Source: Trichaptum fuscoviolaceum (taxonomy: Eukaryota > Basidiomycota > Agaricomycetes > Hymenochaetales > Trichaptaceae). Taken from it: a DNA stretch of 64,000 nucleotides. The stretch is taken from NCBI GenBank assembly GCA_910574455.1, contig CAJSYZ010000011.1, positions 2,774,941 through 2,838,940 of the forward strand. The letters are read 5' to 3'. Below, piece after piece: positions 14,101-25,630 of this stretch. The notes below the pieces were generated by a model. The model did not search any database and had not been told where the DNA came from. It saw only the letters and a program-made list of their open reading frames with translations. The translations under genes and the position numbers were made by a program. Within the stretch, counting starts at the first letter, position 1. Each line of letters starts with the position of its first letter.

Positions 14101-15124
14101 TCCGCAGCATCACGAACAACTTCGTATTCAAGCTCTTTCCATCCCTTCATGCTACGTTCAATGAGAACCTGGGGTGATAATGAAAGAGACTTTGCAGCGA
14201 GATCCCGCATTTCATCGGGGTTATTCGCGAAACCTGAACCGAGTCCACCAAGCGTGAATGCGGAGCGAAGAATAACAGGGTAGGTGATCTTTTCGGCGGC
14301 ATCGAGAGCAGCTTGTACAGTTGATACTGCCGTTGATTGAGCAACGGGAATGTCGATTTCTATCAAACGATCAGTAAAATGTTCATATTATTACGTAAAG
14401 ATGCATATGAGTCATAGGCAAATTTGCTCTATTCAACCAGAAAAAAACACTTGAACATGAGAGATATATGCGTACCTTTCAAGGCCTGCACAAACAAATC
14501 ACGGTCCTCGGATACCTCCAAAGTTTGAATAGGTGTTCCCAGTACTTGAACTCCAAGACGTTCCAAAACACCCATCTTATCCAGCTGAATACCAACATTC
14601 AGTGCACTTTGTCCTCCAAATGCTAACAAAATACCGTCAGGTCGCTCCTTCTCCAACACATAAGCCACATAATCCGCAGTAATAGGTAGGAAGTAGACTT
14701 CTGAAGCAAGTTGGTGAGAAGTTTGCCATGTAGCAATGTTGGGGTTGATTAGGACGGCCTCGACGCCTTCTTCCTTGAGTGCCTTGAGTGCCTGTGAGCC
14801 GGAGTAGTCGAATTCACCCGCTTGGCCAATGGATAGACCTCCAGAGCCAACAAGGACGACACGTTTGACGTCTGGCCGAGGAAGTTTCGGAAGCACTTTC
14901 GCGGAAATTCTGCGTGCAACTGCGGAAGGGGATGAGAGAACATGTTCGCCTTCCTCCGCCTTGTAGTCGCCTACAGCAGGTGCAGCAATTGCACGACGAG
15001 GTTGGGTTGGGTTGAACGGAGCATAACGAGGAACTGCAGTATGAAACGCGCGTGGACCAAGTAGTGATTTAGATGGTAGTAGTGGTTGTTTGCAAAGGAG
15101 GCGCGTGACAGATGTCGCGGCCAT
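11130..15124 (-). CDS. CPA2: Carbamoyl-phosphate synthase, arginine-specific large chain, mitochondrial
   Basis: Makes carbamoyl phosphate for arginine synthesis from bicarbonate, ATP and ammonia delivered by the small glutaminase subunit. The N-terminus ([20 protein letters not shown] and on to about residue 60) is basic and hydroxylated, as in a mitochondrial presequence. The first synthetase half opens with [20 protein letters not shown] and continues with [11 protein letters not shown] and [11 protein letters not shown]. The ATP-grasp part reads [16 protein letters not shown] and later [18 protein letters not shown]. The second half has [45 protein letters not shown] and [15 protein letters not shown]. 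The C-terminal allosteric (MGS) domain ends with [12 protein letters not shown]. Seven or so exons join in frame: the first ends near 14476 and the last begins near 11297. The lack of aspartate transcarbamylase and dihydroorotase parts, together with the presequence, separates it from the pyrimidine enzyme. Both halves look intact. Confidence 0.95.
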
Positions 15125-16186
15125 GAGGGACGCCGTTCAACGCCTGGCGGTTGCTACTGAAACTTCAATACAACCAGTGGGGGTTAGGAGGAAGCAGACA
15201 TACCAGGGCACCAAGCTTTGTATTTACCAGCCTGAGTCACACAGCCCAAAAATTTGAGCTCCAAGGAGCAGGAGAAAAGGCAGGAAAAGTCCCTCGGCCG
15301 ACTTGTTATGGTTTATTTTTATGGCGGGCGCTTTCAAGTTACCCTAAAAAGGACATTTAATTTAATTGTATAGCGCCTTGGACAAAAGATGTTTTTATTC
15401 AATGTTTTATATGCTGAGGGGTATTTGCATAACACTATGTCGCTGTTCCAAGCTTCACACGTTTCAGAAATGCTAGTTCGATTGTGTATCTCTCAGTCTC
15501 TATAATATTGGAAACCAGCTTGGAAAAGCGCTTCACGTACATTGGTAACATTGTCGGAGCATAGCATCATTTTAAATTGTGTGCAATTAGATGAGTATAG
15601 TACTAGAAGATTATACGTACATATATTTGACTTTAGGAGGCGTATCAGCATTACTAGTAGCTGGATAATATCAGTACTTTGCATTTGGATAGATGAATTT
15701 GGTTGAAAGAAGACAGTGTTTTACAATACTAATCCTCTGCGCTCGAGCGGCTAAGACCGCGTAGTGTACCTACAAATTCTTTGAAATCTGGAAGCTCAAT
15801 AGCGATAGTAGGAGAGATAAATATGTCGACGATTGAATGTTGTCTTTTGTCACTGACCGTGAGCATAGTAACGAACCTCGCGTGAAGATTGAATCAACTT
15901 AATGCACGTACATATATAATCAGCTTTAATGTGTGCCTGCTTGAATCGCGTCGGGCCAGATGTTCAGCACTCAACAATAAGAATCGCATAATTGTATCGG
16001 ATGTACGACGTGGAAATTGAACGAGAAAGTCGACGCGTCGCGACGCGTCCCCTCAAATAATTCCCAGATTTTTAGCGCCGAAAGAACGCACGTGAAATCA
16101 CTGAAAATGCCGACTTATTCTGGGTACTCAAGTTCAAGTTGCCCGCCTGGATTGCTCTTTCATTCGTCCACCGTCCACCGTCCACC
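15125..16186. promoter_or_regulatory. Shared upstream region of CPA2 and the hydroxyacyl-CoA dehydrogenase gene
   Basis: About 1.06 kb between two divergent start codons. It must hold both promoters. A CAAGTTCAAGTT tract lies at about 16129-16140, some 50 bases before the downstream start codon. No coding exon is convincing here. Confidence 0.45.
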
Positions 16187-17583
16187 ATGTCCATCGCGCA
16201 CGGTATCAAAACTCTAGGCGTCCTCGGCGCAGGTCAGATGGGTAAGAGCGAGCTTGAAATTCTCGGAAAATACTGTACCGGATCATCCGCACTAAATGTT
16301 ATTCTCATGAAGGTCTGGGTATCGCATATGTCGCTGCTCTTCGCGCAAAAGTGAACGTCCTGGTCTATGACAAATCCCCGGATCAGATAGATCGTGGGCT
16401 GCGGTTAATGGACAAGCTGCTAGCAAAGGACGTCGCGAAGGGCCGGCTGGTGGACTACGAGGCGAAGGAGGCGAGGGAGCGCGTCCAGGTCGTACCCCAG
16501 GAGAAAGGCATGGCAGGGCTAAGAGATGTGGACATGGTCGTTGAGGTGTGTGTCTCATCCGTTCGCTGGAGCAACGAATTTGGGAGTGATAGGTTTGCTG
16601 GATTGTCATTGTGAAATGTCTAGGCAGTCTCAGAGAAGCTCTCCCTCAAGCAACAGATCTTCGGTTCGCTCGCGCAGGAACTCCGGCCAGACGCGATTCT
16701 CGCGACGAACACCAGCTCGATCAGTATTACCAAGATCGCGGCTGCGACGCTCTTGCCGGGTGAGTCTGCTGCGTCTGAGAAAGGCAAGGCGAACGCGTCT
16801 CGGGTTGTCGGTATGTGCATATATACATAATGTATATCGTATATGTCTCAAATGAGCTAACAATAATTTCACTGTGGCAGGGCTACACTTCTTCAACCCA
16901 GTCCCAGTGATGAAGCTTGTTGAGCTCATCTCTGCCCTGCAAACATCGAAAGAAACACTCGACCGTGCACGCGCATTTGCCATTGCGTGCGGGAAGGGTA
17001 CGTCCTCACTCTGGCCCAGCTCCTGCCATACTCACGTACAAAACAACCAGAGGTCTCGACGTCTGAAGATGTTCCTGGATTTGTCTCTAATGCGTTGCTA
17101 ATGCCGTTCATCAACGAGGTCCGTACTCCTACGACTTACACTGTAGTCTCTTCCTTTACTTTTCAAGTTTACCTAAATGACTGCTAGGCAATCATGTGTC
17201 TTGAAAAAGGGACAGCAACGAAAGAAGATATCGACAAGACGCTCAAGTTGGGGATGAACCACCCCATGGGGCCTCTACAACTCGGTGTGTCTCACACTCC
17301 GCTCCGTTATTCCTTGCAAGCATTTACTAACACGAACTCCTTTGCCCATAGCTGACTTGTACGTCCATCCTATCTCTTTCTCAGACAAATTTTGTTCTCA
17401 CTGTTTGTTGACAAAACACACAGCATCGGCCTTGACACGTGCCTTGCGATCCAACAGACACTCTACCAAGGCACAGGCGACTCTAAATACAGGCCGAGCA
17501 TCCTCCTCGAGCGAATGGTCGATGCGCAGTGGTATGGACGCAAGAACGGGAAGGGCTTTTACGAGTACGATAACGCTTTATAA
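16187..17583 (+). CDS. 3-hydroxyacyl-CoA (3-hydroxybutyryl-CoA) dehydrogenase
   Basis: NAD-dependent oxidation of the 3-hydroxyl of acyl-CoA in beta-oxidation or butanoate metabolism. The start is the ATG in CCACCATGTCC, which has a good Kozak context. The Rossmann fold opens with [11 protein letters not shown], interrupted by an intron right after the glycine loop, and resumes with [40 protein letters not shown] and [17 protein letters not shown] hold the catalytic Ser and His of the family. [18 protein letters not shown] and [19 protein letters not shown] come from the C-terminal helical domain, and the protein ends with [12 protein letters not shown]. About seven exons join in phase, with introns of 50-80 nt. 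The length of roughly 300 residues suits the monofunctional bacterial/mitochondrial type. No peroxisomal signal is seen at the C-terminus. Confidence 0.92.
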
Positions 17584-18182
17584 AATTGTCCGTTGTACCC
17601 TCGCTCTTTCCTTCCCGAAAGCAAAACTGAAACGCTATGGAAGTTATATGAAGGGAAGGAGACGTTAGGTAGACTGCAAAGACCCCAAGTTTTCGTGCGT
17701 GAACAACCACCAGACAACCCGGATACTAGATAACGGAATTTGCATAACTTCATTGTGTACTTGATGCGACTTTCAACTTCATTCTACTGAATATGTACAT
17801 ATACTTTAGATATAACCAAGCCCAGCCTAAGAGAAACTAAAGAAAAAGGAAGTGAGCAAATGGGACACCACATATAACAGCAAGGACGAGGGGGGAAAGA
17901 GAATCGGAGAGGAAACCAATGAATGCGTGTGCATATAATACAGAATGATTAAGGTCGAGATACGGTTGAATGAAATAATATACACCGATGTTCATATTCC
18001 CAATTTTTCACGTTGCGAATCGTTGATGGTGGAATTGATTGGTCATTGGGAAATGCAAGAAAAGTAAGTGGTTGGGACTGAAACCCCTGTGAGACAATGG
18101 AATAGATGCGCCAAATGGAAACAGATCGCGATGTCAATAACAATAAAAAAAACATGAAGTAATAGGAAAGTCCTGAGACTAA
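17584..18182. other. Convergent 3' spacer
   Basis: Lies between the stop codons of the dehydrogenase gene and the SAP-like gene on the other strand. It is A-rich and carries no credible exon. It probably holds both 3' untranslated regions. Confidence 0.45.
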
Positions 18183-19857
18183 TCAAGTGAAGAACTTATT
18201 CTCTTGTCTTATCCCATACACCAGATCTCTCCGAGGCACAGCAGTAGCACCCACACCCATAACCAAATTTGCTCCCATGGGTCCACACGACATGCGCCCC
18301 AGATTTCCATTCTCTGCCAACGGTACATTGGTAGGAACATTATAATTGAACGAGTAGTTGGAAGGAGTGTTACGTTGGTCATTATATGAGAAAGTCGGCG
18401 GCTTATATGCGCCATTAGGCGGCGTTTCAGAATGGTGTGTGTATGAGTCTGTTGTCGGTGCAGGTCGCGGAGGATAGTCATGATAGGCATAGCCGTGCCG
18501 TGGAGCGGCGAAGGGCGGCGAAATATTTTGGCTATAAGCCAGTGGAAGGTATGAGTGCTCGTTGTCAAGGTAGTTTGTGACTACCTCAAAGAGCTGACCA
18601 GTTGTTCTCATCGGCGGCGACCGCGGCCCTTCGAGTGAAGGTTTAACTATCTTCCCGTACGGCTGCTCTTGCATTATTCGTGCCATTGATGTGGTGTCTT
18701 CATTAGCACACGGGCTAATGTATCCAGGGCTATATTCTCCAGTACGTGGGATGTAAATAGGAGGCGGCGCAGCAACAGGTGTAGGTGTGTTCGGATACGA
18801 GTGTGATGGCGTCGTGCGATCCATAGAGTCCGTCGTTCGCCCGAATGACTGGGAATGTGAATGCGAGATGGTGCGAGATGAAGGAAATGTGGCGGCGGTT
18901 GGACGGAGCATGGGGTGATGAGGATGAGATGAAGAACCGACATGTGGAGACTGCGGCAATTGCTGAGGAGGTCGTACTCGTAGATGACGGACACTTGAGC
19001 TGTCCGATGGTTCGAGTTCATCCCACACTGCCTGGGCCTCGTTCTCTGAGGGTTGCTTTTCCACCTGCTTCCTTGGTCGAGGTGACTCCGGATTTAGGAG
19101 GTGCGCGAGCGACGGTGGAACTGACGGTTTTTGTCCCCTCCGAAAGGAATTCGATTGTCGAGGAGGCGGAGTACGTGAAACACATTTCCAACACTGATAT
19201 TCTTTCGTATGGTCGGGACAATCGAGACTGTCATCATCCGAAGTATAGAACCCAGAGGGATCCGATTCCAAAGACGATAACCTCTGCGTTGTGAGCGCCT
19301 CTATAATTATATATAAATATATTAGTAAATAGACATGGGTTTATGCGGAGACGCACGGAAGACAGAATATCTCCAAACTTCAATTCGCTGGTATGTCGCA
19401 GGCGAACAGTGCTCGTGTGGTATTTGCGTGTATGTGGGGGCCATCGTTGGATATGGAGCTCTTGATGACGATGGACCTGGACGGGGAGTGTCGACACAAG
19501 GTCTTTTGGAAGTCGGCTGCTGCTGCTCAGGTTCGAGTTTTCTCTTTGCTGGGAAGGATGCAGAGCTGTGTGGTCCTTCTCGAAACCTGACAATGCCCTT
19601 TGTTCAGCATACAAAATACAGCACGTAGAAAATGCTGCTCACATGTCCAGCCCATATCCCTTCTCTATGAGACCCTCTACGATGGCTGCGCTATTGGAGT
19701 TTGCCTTGATGCCGTGTTCCTAACGACGAAGTCAGAGTCAGAAACCCAAGCACAAGAGAAGAAAAAGGATGCTTACTTTCGCAAGGGTCATCAGTGTGCT
19801 GCGATCAGCTTGTTGCAGTCGTTTGCGAATGGCCACCACTTGCGCTGCAGAGGCCAT
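18183..19857 (-). CDS. SAP-like N-terminus, disordered nuclear protein (501 aa model)
   Basis: I do not recognise the full protein. Four exons join exactly in phase: 19857-19777, 19719-19643, 19586-19357 and 19300-18183. The introns are 57, 56 and 56 nt with donors GTAAGC, GTGAGC and GTGCGT. The total is 1506 nt, giving 501 residues. The first 52 residues form two predicted helices with the pattern ADRSTLMTLAKEHGIKAN then AAIVEGLIEKGYG, which resembles a SAP helix-loop-helix DNA-binding motif. Next comes a basic KRKLEP...TSKRP stretch that could be a bipartite nuclear signal. A CPDHTKEYQCWKC segment follows, and then about 300 residues rich in Pro, Ser, His and Tyr. The protein ends with RRDLVYGIRQENKFFT. 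The 5' leader before the ATG is a pyrimidine-rich tract. A role as a chromatin or transcription cofactor is inference. Confidence 0.7.
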
Positions 19858-21640
19858 AGCGCGGTGTTGGTTGGGGGAGGTGGGCTGTGGATGTTGGGAG
19901 AAGGAGAGAGAAAGGGAGAGTGTGGCGGGGAAGAGGTGAAGAAAGACGGGTCGTGGTTTTGCGCGTCGCGTCCTAGGGCCGTTTGCCGGTGTGGCTCAGG
20001 TGTATTGTCACCACACGAACAAAAGCCTGAGCGCGCTTGTGCTTTTCAACAGTAATGCATGCGCCACCGACAGCGCACTCGTGTGTTCCATATGCAAATA
20101 CACGTCCTCGACTTGCTGGACGTCGTCCTCGGCGTGGGCGACTTCTCTTGCTCGACGTTCACAACCTCAGGGGCCGAAACCGGCTTCGCGGGAGCCTGAG
20201 GCGATGAAAGACAATTCAGGTCCCGACAACATCGGGTCAATATTAGTTCCCTGGAAGTCACGAGACAGAGTCGCGTCGCAAGTCGCGTCCACTCACTACT
20301 ATGCTCGCAAGTCTCCATGTCATTCAGTTAAAACATCGGCATGATGCTTACAGTCTGTTGATCATCTCTCCGCCGTGACTCATTTTACATCAGGCTTACG
20401 AGTATCGATTCATGGCACGAGGTAACGTAAAGGACCATCATCTTGGGAGCAATGTATCCGAAGAACGTGGTTAGAGGAAGCAAGACTACTCAGTTGAAGA
20501 GTAAGCTTTTTACAATGATATATACGCTCAGAGATGCGCAGTAGACAATTTGTAAAGTATTTGAAAGTGGTGTATGACCCGAATAGACGATAGCATACAT
20601 TCGGACATGCAAATTTACTGATTGGCATAATAGTATTGATTCATGCATCATACATGAAACTTGATTGCTTCCCTCAGACGAATTTGAGGCCGAAAATGTA
20701 AAAAGGACCTGTCTGGGGATTTCTGGGTAAATGTAGCACTGGTCTTTTCGAAAAAGAAATTATAGTTTACTAGTAGTTCATAAGCGTGGCATGTCCTTCT
20801 TGTATGCGACACTCAAGATTTGACACCAAACGTCGATCGAGTGATCTCTGTCTTTGAAAGGCTCTCGAAGGCCTCACTATAGACTAAAGGTGAAAGCCTG
20901 TGTACATGTGTACGACAAAAGTTTCCCAGCATTGGGATTCGGAATATTGATTCAGAAGCAATCCAAGTGTTTCAAACAAGCCCCTACTCCCTCCTTGCAC
21001 AACTTTTCCAAATCAAAGAGATATCTATATCAAGACCCTTTATTGTTCATTCGTATACTTTCCTCTATGAATGCATATAGGCGCACCTTTTGGACCAGTG
21101 AAACGTGGCTGACGAGTCGGTGGCTATTAGCCGGCGATAACATTCCTTCCTCCGACTTCGTCTTTGAGCCTAAGCCCGTAGCGAGGCTTGTCCAGATTGA
21201 AACAACAGATTAAACACGATTGTTTGTTCTTCACAACTTTTGAAGAGCATAAAGAGTATCAGGCCAAGTGTCAAAGTTCCTTGTGATCTCCCTTTGTGCA
21301 CGTCCAAGTCGGATGCATATACGTCGTCATGTCCGCAAGCAATCCCACTCTCTGCACTGCAGAGATTTGGCCGTCGGTCCCGCACGCCTACGTCGCGTAT
21401 ACATGCCCAGATATACGCATCGAGTAACCGACTCTTGTCTGCGGTGAGACATGCGTAGAGTTTGGCAGAGTACTAAGGATTCTGTCAGGGTGACGACAAT
21501 CAGAATAACCCAGACGAGTTTAAAACCAGTGGGTGCTGGTAATCTTCCTTATAGGCAGGCGGATCTTTTTGTACCATCGTATTTACAATGCGGCGGGAGA
21601 TGAGTGATTCTGATCGAGAGCGATTACGGTTTCGACACAG

Positions 21641-21977
21641 GGATCTTGAGGAAACGGGCGGTGCCTGTCGGGTGGCATTTTGAAAAAGCAAGAGCAACAG
21701 ATGGTGCTGAAGGCTGGCATCAGTCAGTTGTACCCCGGGCCTGTATCGAGATGATTGCAGTTTATGCTGTGTCCGGCTCGGTTCAGTGAAAAAGTTGAGT
21801 TAACGATGTATCGTCTGAATGATTCGAAGCGACTGCAACCAAGCGGCTGTTTCATCAGAGAGATCTTGAGGAAACGGGTAGTGCATGTCGGTCGGATGAC
21901 AGTTAGAAGGAGCAACAGATGGTGCTGAAGACTGGCATGCAGCAGCCATCTGCACCCGGGCCTGTATCGAGATTACC
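21641..21977 (+). repeat. Imperfect direct repeat, two units of about 115 bases
   Basis: Unit one (about 21641-21757) and unit two (about 21861-21977) both carry GATCTTGAGGAAACGGG, GAGCAACAGATGGTGCTGAAG and CCCGGGCCTGTATCGAGAT in the same order. Unit spacing is about 220 bases. The units have diverged by substitutions and small indels, so this is an old local duplication or two copies of a short mobile sequence. Confidence 0.75.
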
Positions 21978-22494
21978 ACATCATTGAAACATTTATGATC
22001 GCTTTAGCATACGAAGACGTCAGACTATGTAAGAGCAAGAAAATCCCTCTAAACACGTACCAGTTAGTAGCAACAAATATAATTTTGAAGTAAGATTAAA
22101 CCTCCAAGGAGCCTCGGAGAAGATCGCTGAAAGGGCCATCATGTGCTTGAAATACATAGAATCGGTGCCGACATCGAGATCTGACTCATGTCTAGTCATC
22201 TTGAGTCGTAAAGAAGATTGTCATTGTCGGTGCCTCCGTCATTGTGCATAGAGAAAAGCTCGAAGAGGAAGGTGAGTCATAATCCATCCGAGTTCGCATG
22301 TAGCGATTGACGGAGTGCAAACCAGAGCTGGCTGTCGAATGCTGAACAGACAAGATTGTCATTCATCCACTGGTAGACTAGGGTGAGATTTCAGGCTCTG
22401 TTCGGGTAGTGTAGCATGTGCTTCGTTGTAAATATCAACATTTAATAGACTCTATCAACAATAGGTTAATCTTGATTGTTCAGTATTTCGCTTG

Positions 22495-22502
22495 TATAAA
22501 TA
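22495..22502 (+). promoter_or_regulatory. TATA-like box upstream of the kinesin gene
   Basis: TATAAATA lies about 90 bases before the start codon at 22593. The spacing is compatible with a core promoter. The call rests on sequence and position only. Confidence 0.4.
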
Positions 22503-22592
22503 CGGGCACCGTTCGACTATGAGCAAGAAAAATATTGGCTCACAACCACTTGAGCCCATCTCAAAGACGTTGATAGTGTTCATCCGTGAATC

Positions 22593-25004
22593 ATGGCCTC
22601 CGCTCTGCTTACCACTTCCAACCTACCCCGCTTCCGCAAGATGATTGTGGACTGGGAGGCGAAACAGACGCCTCCGACGGGGTTCAGCACGCCACTCTCC
22701 TCTCTGGGACTATCATCTTTGGAGTCCGCGGCAGGCATAGCTCAAGGCTCGGACAGTGGAATGGTCCAGGGCCGCGAGTCTAAGGAGGTTCTCGTCGCGT
22801 TCCGCACGCGTCCGCCTTTGCCGGGTGAAGCGGAAGAGAAGTTTCAGGCATTGGAGAGTATGGTATACAAAGGAGCCCCCCTCGGTGAGGTCGCAGCTGC
22901 CAAGAGGAAGCAAAGGGATGAAGAAGAGGCCGAACTCGCCAAGATCAAGTTCTGTCCCGGCCTCACTGTCCGCAGCGCAGAACCCGGTGTCGTGATCGCG
23001 CACGTCCCTGCGATGAAGGTCTGCTCAAACGTTTTGCATTCTTTGATACTATTGACGAAGGATTGTTTTCATGCTAGTGGAATGGGCCGGTTATAACCCA
23101 AAAGAAGTTCGAGGCGGACATTGCTTTTGGGCCGGAGGTGGAGAACGACGAGGTATACGCGAGGACAGTGCGCGCGACGGACATGCTGTCACTAGTTCTG
23201 AACGGCGGCGTCGGGTGTGTACTCGCGTATGGTCAGACAGGTGCGGGAAAGACGCATACCATGGAAGCTCTCGAAGCACGCGTTGCGAAAGACCTGTTCC
23301 CTAAAGCCGAAGAACTATCTCAAAAGTTCTTGGAATCGCACACCTCTCATTCATCCAAGACAGAGGATGAAGGGGACAGGAAGAACATATTTGAGATAAG
23401 TGCCTCCTTCCTCGAGCTCCTGAATAAGCGCGCAACGGATTTGCTGGATGTCCCAGAAGAGGAAGTCGGAGACGATGGGTACGCCTCTCGAAAGGAAGTT
23501 CTGATACATGAAAATAAGGTTCGCCATCTCATACTTAGTCTGGAGTAGGGGATGCTAACCTTCTTTCTAGCTCGGTGAGGTACGGCCGGGTCTGATCCAG
23601 ACCGTTGTACATTCCTCCGAAGAATTACAAAACATTATAACCCGAGCCCTCTCTCACAGACGGACAAGCGCAACGCTTCGTAACGCATCTAGCAGCCGGA
23701 GTCATGCCGTACTCACGTTGAGAGTGAAGAACACATTGCTGCCTTACGTCGATGAAGGTGTTCTACTTCTTGTTGAGTGCGTCCCTTCTCTGCCTTTGTT
23801 CGGCGCACGAATTGAACATGCGCGGCGACAGTTTGGCCGGAAGCGAGAGGTACGAGGATTCGAAAGCACATGACAAGCAGCGCATGGAAGAAAGCCGAGA
23901 GAACAACATCACGCTGATGTGCTTAAAGGACTGTGTCCGCGCGAAAGCCAAGGCCGTTGTTGAGGAAGAGGGTTTCGTCCACATTCCCTTTAGGTCCAAT
24001 AAGTTGACACTTCTTTTGAAGGTACATAAGTTCTCTAGAGATATCATAAAAGTTCGGAATGTCCCTGAAACGGATTTGTAGCCAATATTTGACCTCGAGG
24101 CTCGCCAGCAGACGAAGACCGTGATTATTGCCCACACGTCACCGCATATCCAGGATTCCGTCCACAGTGTCTCGACACTCAACTACGCTGCGCCGTTTAA
24201 GACAAGTCCCCCCAAGCGATCATCTGCTCCCCTTCCGTACGACCCATCTGATCCACGAACATGGAACCACCAACAGAGCAAAGAATGGATCGAGAGCGAA
24301 ATCAAGAAACGTTCTGCGCCAGCGAGATCCGAAGGCCAGAAAACCTCGGAAGATACGCCCGACGTACAGAGTGTCTTTGACGTCGATCAAATCCTCCCCG
24401 AGTCCATGACAGCCAGAGCCATAAGTCGCATTTACGCAAACGAATGGGTGGAGAGATGTCTTAAGGCACGAAAGGAAGACGCTTCGAATCCATTTAGTAC
24501 TGAAGACTTGAAAATGATCGCGGTGCAGGTTTATGGGCAGTTCAACTACTTGCTTTTGACTGCACGCTTGAAATCAAGAAATGCTGTGATAAAGAGCCGG
24601 AAGAAGGTTGATGATGTGAAGGAGACCTATGGTGAGCAGTCTCTGTCGCGATTTGCTCCACTACCACAACAGATGTTTGACTCCCATTATCAGGTGATAT
24701 TCCGACGGAAGGAGTAGCTGCAAGGGATCCTGATGGCTGGACTATAAGGGAAGCAGAGTTTTCGGACGAAGACTACATGCTCCTAAAGGAGCTGCACGGA
24801 GAAGAGCTAGCTAAGCTCACAGAGGCAGGTAGACGGAGGCTCGAAGAGGAGGGCAAGGATTGGGCTGCGCAGAATGTCCACAGTTCAATGATTCGCGTCC
24901 AGTTGTTGGAGAAATACCGAGAAGAGATAGAACAGGAGAAGAGTAAGGGTGGGACGGGCCCGGTGATCAAGGCACGAAGGGAATACGAAAGGATTGAGGA
25001 GTGA
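22593..25004 (+). CDS. Kinesin motor protein, possibly kinesin-13-like
   Basis: Microtubule-based ATPase. The motor has the P-loop GQTGAGKTHTM, switch I NASSSRSH and, once a 55-nt intron (23777-23831) is removed, switch II LLLVDLAGSERYEDS. These are followed by HIPFRSNKLTLLLK and the core end IAHTSPHIQDSVHSVSTLNYA. Exon 1 has the beta-strand VLVAFRTRPP. The motor is thus internal, after some 60 leading residues, and an insert of about 40 residues sits between the two motor halves. After the motor come W-containing helical segments (DPRTWNHQQSKEWIESEI) and a charged, possibly coiled C-terminal tail of about 230 residues. The final intron follows KETYG. The first intron uses the weak donor GTCTGC, so that junction is the least certain. 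An internal or near-N-terminal motor and the NITLMCLKDCVRA segment suggest the kinesin-13 (microtubule-depolymerising) branch, but I cannot prove the subfamily. Confidence 0.88.
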
Positions 25005-25183
25005 ATGCGATGGAATATACACTGAATAACATTAAATATACTGAAAATAAGTTTCTGAATGTAATGATAAAGTGCCTAGCAAAATATTGCACACACCATT
25101 TATTTTCTTGCTGGCTCTAGAATACGTGGCCTATGCTCGTTTACCAAGCGTTGACCGTATGCAAGAACATCACAGGCAAATGA

Positions 25184-25630
25184 CTATGACGAAGAACTCC
25201 GCTGCGATTCGCGTGATTTGATGACAGCTTGGGCTGCCTCAGCCAGTGCCATCTCATCTTGTATCTAACGGAGAAAGTTTGTCAAAGAACAGTGACAGAC
25301 GCTGATCCACGAAAGACTCACTTCTTTTCCTTCCCGCATGGCAACCTCTCGTTGTCTTTCCATCTCGTGAACAAGCTAATGATGAGGAAGTGGTCAAGAT
25401 CATGATTCCTCAGCAATACGCAGCTTGGGGCTTACCTCTATAAGTATTCAAAGTAAATCATATAGATTATTAGGGTCGCGCAACATCTCTAAACTTGTCA
25501 TACCTTCGCCCCTCCGGACTGTATCTCGGTGAACCTGGAAACCAAGAGCTATTCCGCCGACCCCAATACCAGCCAGACCAAGAATGAAGACGCGATGCAG
25601 GAGATCAGCCGCACCCATTCGAAGCGCCAT
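25184..25630 (-). CDS. Small Cox14-like mitochondrial inner-membrane protein (87 aa model)
   Basis: Four pieces make an 87-residue protein: 25630-25504, a 2-nt exon at 25437-25436, 25375-25322 and 25264-25184. The N-terminus reads ADLLHRVFILGLAGIGVG, then GIALGFQVHRDTVRRGEE, which is a short amphipathic start plus one membrane helix. The DxLHR, glycine-rich helix and VHRDT pattern resembles fungal Cox14, a cytochrome c oxidase assembly factor. The rest is a charged helix (LVHEMERQREVAMREGKEI and on), probably a coiled coil, ending in RESQRSSSS. Without the micro-exon, joining the outer exons breaks the frame. If the first intron is retained, the protein stops after 60 residues. The family assignment is by pattern only. 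Confidence 0.65.

Larger units (their letters stand above)
19858..22592. other. Long intergenic region with a diverged direct repeat
   Basis: About 2.7 kb between two divergently placed genes. The first 150 bases look like the leader and promoter of the SAP-like gene (a CT-rich tract on the minus strand). Frames at 20046-20318 (-) and 20854-21213 (+) are open for about 90 and 119 codons, but I cannot tie them to a family or a splice chain. A diverged duplication lies at about 21641-21977. Confidence 0.4.

Noticed and set aside
20046..20318. Minus-strand frame with a Pro/Ser/Lys-rich stretch upstream of the SAP-like gene
   Set aside because: A Kozak-like start with a CT-rich leader already sits at 19857. 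No in-phase junction connects this frame to it.
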